From a bacterium (lineage in GTDB: Bacteria > Verrucomicrobiota > Kiritimatiellia > UBA8416 > CAMZLY01), in assembly GCA_030632465.1 (NCBI GenBank), contig DAOVUR010000016.1:1-16077 (forward strand): a stretch of 16,077 nt of DNA, written 5' to 3'. The translations under genes and the position numbers were made by a program. Below, in pieces: positions 14,446 through 16,077 of this stretch. Position 1 is the first letter of the stretch. Each line of letters begins with the position of its first letter. Under the pieces are notes generated by a model. That model ran no database searches. It saw nothing but the letters and a program-made list of their open reading frames with translations, and was not told where the DNA came from.

Positions 14446-14495
14446 GGTTTTATGATTTGAGCGACATAAACATTTTAGTATGAGAACAGTTTATA

Positions 14496-15458
14496 ATGAT
14501 TGAGGTAAAAAATCTTACAAAACGTTTCGGGCGTTTTTGTGCAGTAGATAATTTATCTTTTACAGTTGAGCCTGGTGAAATTGTTGGGTTTCTTGGGCCC
14601 AATGGTGCAGGTAAGACGACTACTATGCGGATTCTATCAGGCTATAAGGTTGCAACTGCTGGTACGGTTACTATTGCAGGTTTTGATATTTTGCGTGATG
14701 CGCTAAAGGTGCGGCAACATGTGGGCTATCTGCCAGAGAGTGTTCCTTTGTATGCAGAGATGCGGGTTAAGGAATATCTTCGTTATCGCGGCTTGTTAAA
14801 GGGGTTGAATGGTAAACTGTTACGTCAGCGCCTTGGTGAGGTGACGGAAGCTTGTGGCTTGAAGGATGTTGAACGTAAACTTGTTGGCCGTTTATCTAAA
14901 GGGTTTAGGCAACGAGTAGGGTTGGCTGATACATTAATTGCTGATCCTGATGTAGTGATTCTTGATGAACCTATGATAGGGCTCGATCCTAATCAGATAC
15001 GAATGATTCGTGAGCTTATTAAGGGGCTTGGTGGTAATCATTCGGTTCTTCTTTCTAGTCATATTTTGACGGAGATAGAGTCTATATGTGATAGAGTGCT
15101 TATTATTGATCATGGTCGTATTGTCGCATCTGATACTCCGTCTAATCTAACTAATCGACTTGGCAAGAATGCAAAAGTTATTGCTGAGATCGGCGGTGAT
15201 AAGGATGATATTAGTGCCGCTATTAAAGAGATTGATGGTGTTGATAATGTTGTGGTTGATGTACAGGGCGAATGGAATGTCTTTACCTGTACATGTGTTG
15301 AAGATGAGAGCAATGTGCGTGCTGAAATCTTTAAGCTTGTAGGGAAGAGAGAATGGTCTATGCGTGAATTGCGTTCTGAGTCGTGCTGTCTAGAGGATGT
15401 GTTTGTTGATATTATAAGCACTCCTAAATTAGAAACGGTGGCAGGGGAGGGTGAATAG
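14496..15458 (+). CDS. ABC transporter ATP-binding protein, GldA-like
   Basis: A 320-residue ATPase of the ABC-2 (drug/gliding) type. Walker A is GPNGAGKTT (34-42). The Q-loop region reads GYLPESVPLY, with proline/glutamate where many ABC proteins have Gln, a form typical of GldA/CcmA-like members. The signature is LSKGFRQR (133-140) in place of LSGGQ, Walker B is VVILDEP (153-159), and the switch histidine is H189 in SSHI. Residues about 215-320 form the extra C-terminal domain common in this subgroup. The Shine-Dalgarno sequence is weak. Its TAG stop shares its G with the GTG start of the permease gene, so the two are translationally coupled and form one exporter. The cargo is unknown. Confidence 0.93.
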   Translation: MIEVKNLTKRFGRFCAVDNLSFTVEPGEIVGFLGPNGAGKTTTMRILSGYKVATAGTVTIAGFDILRDALKVRQHVGYLPESVPLYAEMRVKEYLRYRGLLKGLNGKLLRQRLGEVTEACGLKDVERKLVGRLSKGFRQRVGLADTLIADPDVVILDEPMIGLDPNQIRMIRELIKGLGGNHSVLLSSHILTEIESICDRVLIIDHGRIVASDTPSNLTNRLGKNAKVIAEIGGDKDDISAAIKEIDGVDNVVVDVQGEWNVFTCTCVEDESNVRAEIFKLVGKREWSMRELRSESCCLEDVFVDIISTPKLETVAGEGE

Positions 15459-16077
15459 TGAAGAATATGTTACTTATCTTACGACGTGAGCTTGCTGCGA
15501 CTTTTCTTTCGCCCGTGGCCTATGTCTTTATGGTTATGTTTTTGGCCATGACAGGAATTGTGTTTTTGCAGATGGCAGAAGGGTTTGTAGGGGATTTTGT
15601 ACCGTTGCCAGTTTTGTTATTTAAGGTGATTGTCTATTTCTGGATGCCTGTTTTGACTACGGTTATTACTATGCGTTTATTTGCAGAAGAAAAACGGTCT
15701 GGCACACTGGAAACATTGATGACGGGTCCAGTAACAGAAACGCAGGTTGTGTTAGGGAAGTATTTTGGTGCGCTATTCTTTCTGGTAATAGCAACTGCAC
15801 CTGCGGTAGCTTATATATACCTTTTGAAGTATCTGAGCCCAGGTGTTACGTATATTGATTCTGGTGCTGTAATTGGTGGGGCTCTGTTTACCTTTGTTTT
15901 GGCAACATTTTGTGTTGCGATTGGACTGGTTGTGTCGTTAACAACTAAAAATCAGATTATTGCGGCTATTTGCTGTTTTAGTATGGTTCTTCTGCCATTT
16001 GTAGCGGACTTCTTGGTTACTCTTTTCCCGCAGGTTATTAATATAGAGATGTCGCATTATGTATCGCTATATGAAAA
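15458..16077 (+). CDS. ABC-2 type permease, GldF-like (partial, right edge)
   Basis: The first 206 codons are present; the window ends inside the gene. Translation from GTG at 15458 gives VKNMLLILRRELAATFLSPV, the usual N-terminus of ABC-2 permeases of the GldF group. Helices follow, with a cytoplasmic stretch RLFAEEKRSGTLETLMTGPV that is diagnostic of the family (coupling region contacting the ATPase). At least four more hydrophobic segments come before the edge. GGGGAGG lies 7 bases before the GTG, a better fit than the ATG at 15467. By analogy with similar loci, a GldG-like or DUF4340 partner may follow outside the window. Confidence 0.9.
   Translation, partial: MKNMLLILRRELAATFLSPVAYVFMVMFLAMTGIVFLQMAEGFVGDFVPLPVLLFKVIVYFWMPVLTTVITMRLFAEEKRSGTLETLMTGPVTETQVVLGKYFGALFFLVIATAPAVAYIYLLKYLSPGVTYIDSGAVIGGALFTFVLATFCVAIGLVVSLTTKNQIIAAICCFSMVLLPFVADFLVTLFPQVINIEMSHYVSLYE

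Noticed and set aside
14446..14495. Promoter TTGAGC-16-TATGAG for the ABC ATPase gene
   Set aside because: It would start transcription within a few bases of the ATG and both boxes are only partial matches, so I did not list it.

Overview
The window carries a set of bacterial housekeeping and metabolic genes in moderately AT-rich DNA. It holds ten protein-coding genes (one cut by the right edge), one tRNA gene, and intergenic regions unusually rich in palindromic repeats. The protein mix fits the PVC/Verrucomicrobiota side of the bacterial tree, perhaps a Kiritimatiellae- or Lentisphaerae-like lineage: a DUF2851 protein, a GldA/GldF-like ABC exporter, a UxaE-type epimerase, a GH13_18 phosphorylase, a TPR lipoprotein and an AsmA-like protein. 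This placement is inferred from family distribution and is not proven by any marker gene here. No phage, plasmid, transposase, CRISPR or recognisable defence system is visible.

Layout. Positions 1-88 hold a tandem palindromic repeat. A complete tRNA-Asn(GTT) unit follows on the minus strand, with promoter, gene with encoded CCA, and terminator. A minus-strand htpG-MFS transporter pair overlaps by 4 bases (309-3580). The 339-base gap 3581-3919 contains the htpG promoter, one copy of the two-module repeat, and a 48-bp direct repeat around an inverted core. An AsmA-like membrane-anchored protein (minus) with an 11-residue-periodic tail is divergent from a short UxaE-like epimerase (plus). The 338-base gap 6345-6682 holds a long hairpin and a 55-bp tandem duplication. 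dnaG (minus) is divergent from a GH13_18 phosphorylase (plus). The latter converges on cvpA across about 224 bases made almost entirely of repeats (10574-10797). The minus-strand series DUF2851, TPR lipoprotein, cvpA may be one transcriptional direction, with the last two overlapping at TAATG. On the plus strand a GldA-like ATPase gene overlaps the start of its ABC-2 permease gene, which runs off the window.

How the genes relate. The clear functional pairs are the ABC ATPase with its permease, the TPR lipoprotein with CvpA (translational overlap, both envelope-associated), and htpG with the MFS carrier (translational overlap, no obvious functional link). dnaG stands outside the usual rpsU-dnaG-rpoD arrangement. 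The epimerase and the phosphorylase are solitary carbohydrate genes without pathway neighbours.

The most notable non-standard signals are: a two-module palindromic repeat family present in five places that abuts or supplies stop codons; the hendecad repeat tail of the AsmA-like protein, whose DNA repeats differ mostly at synonymous positions; and a possible PD-(D/E)xK nuclease-like core in the DUF2851 protein. I see no convincing new multi-gene system.
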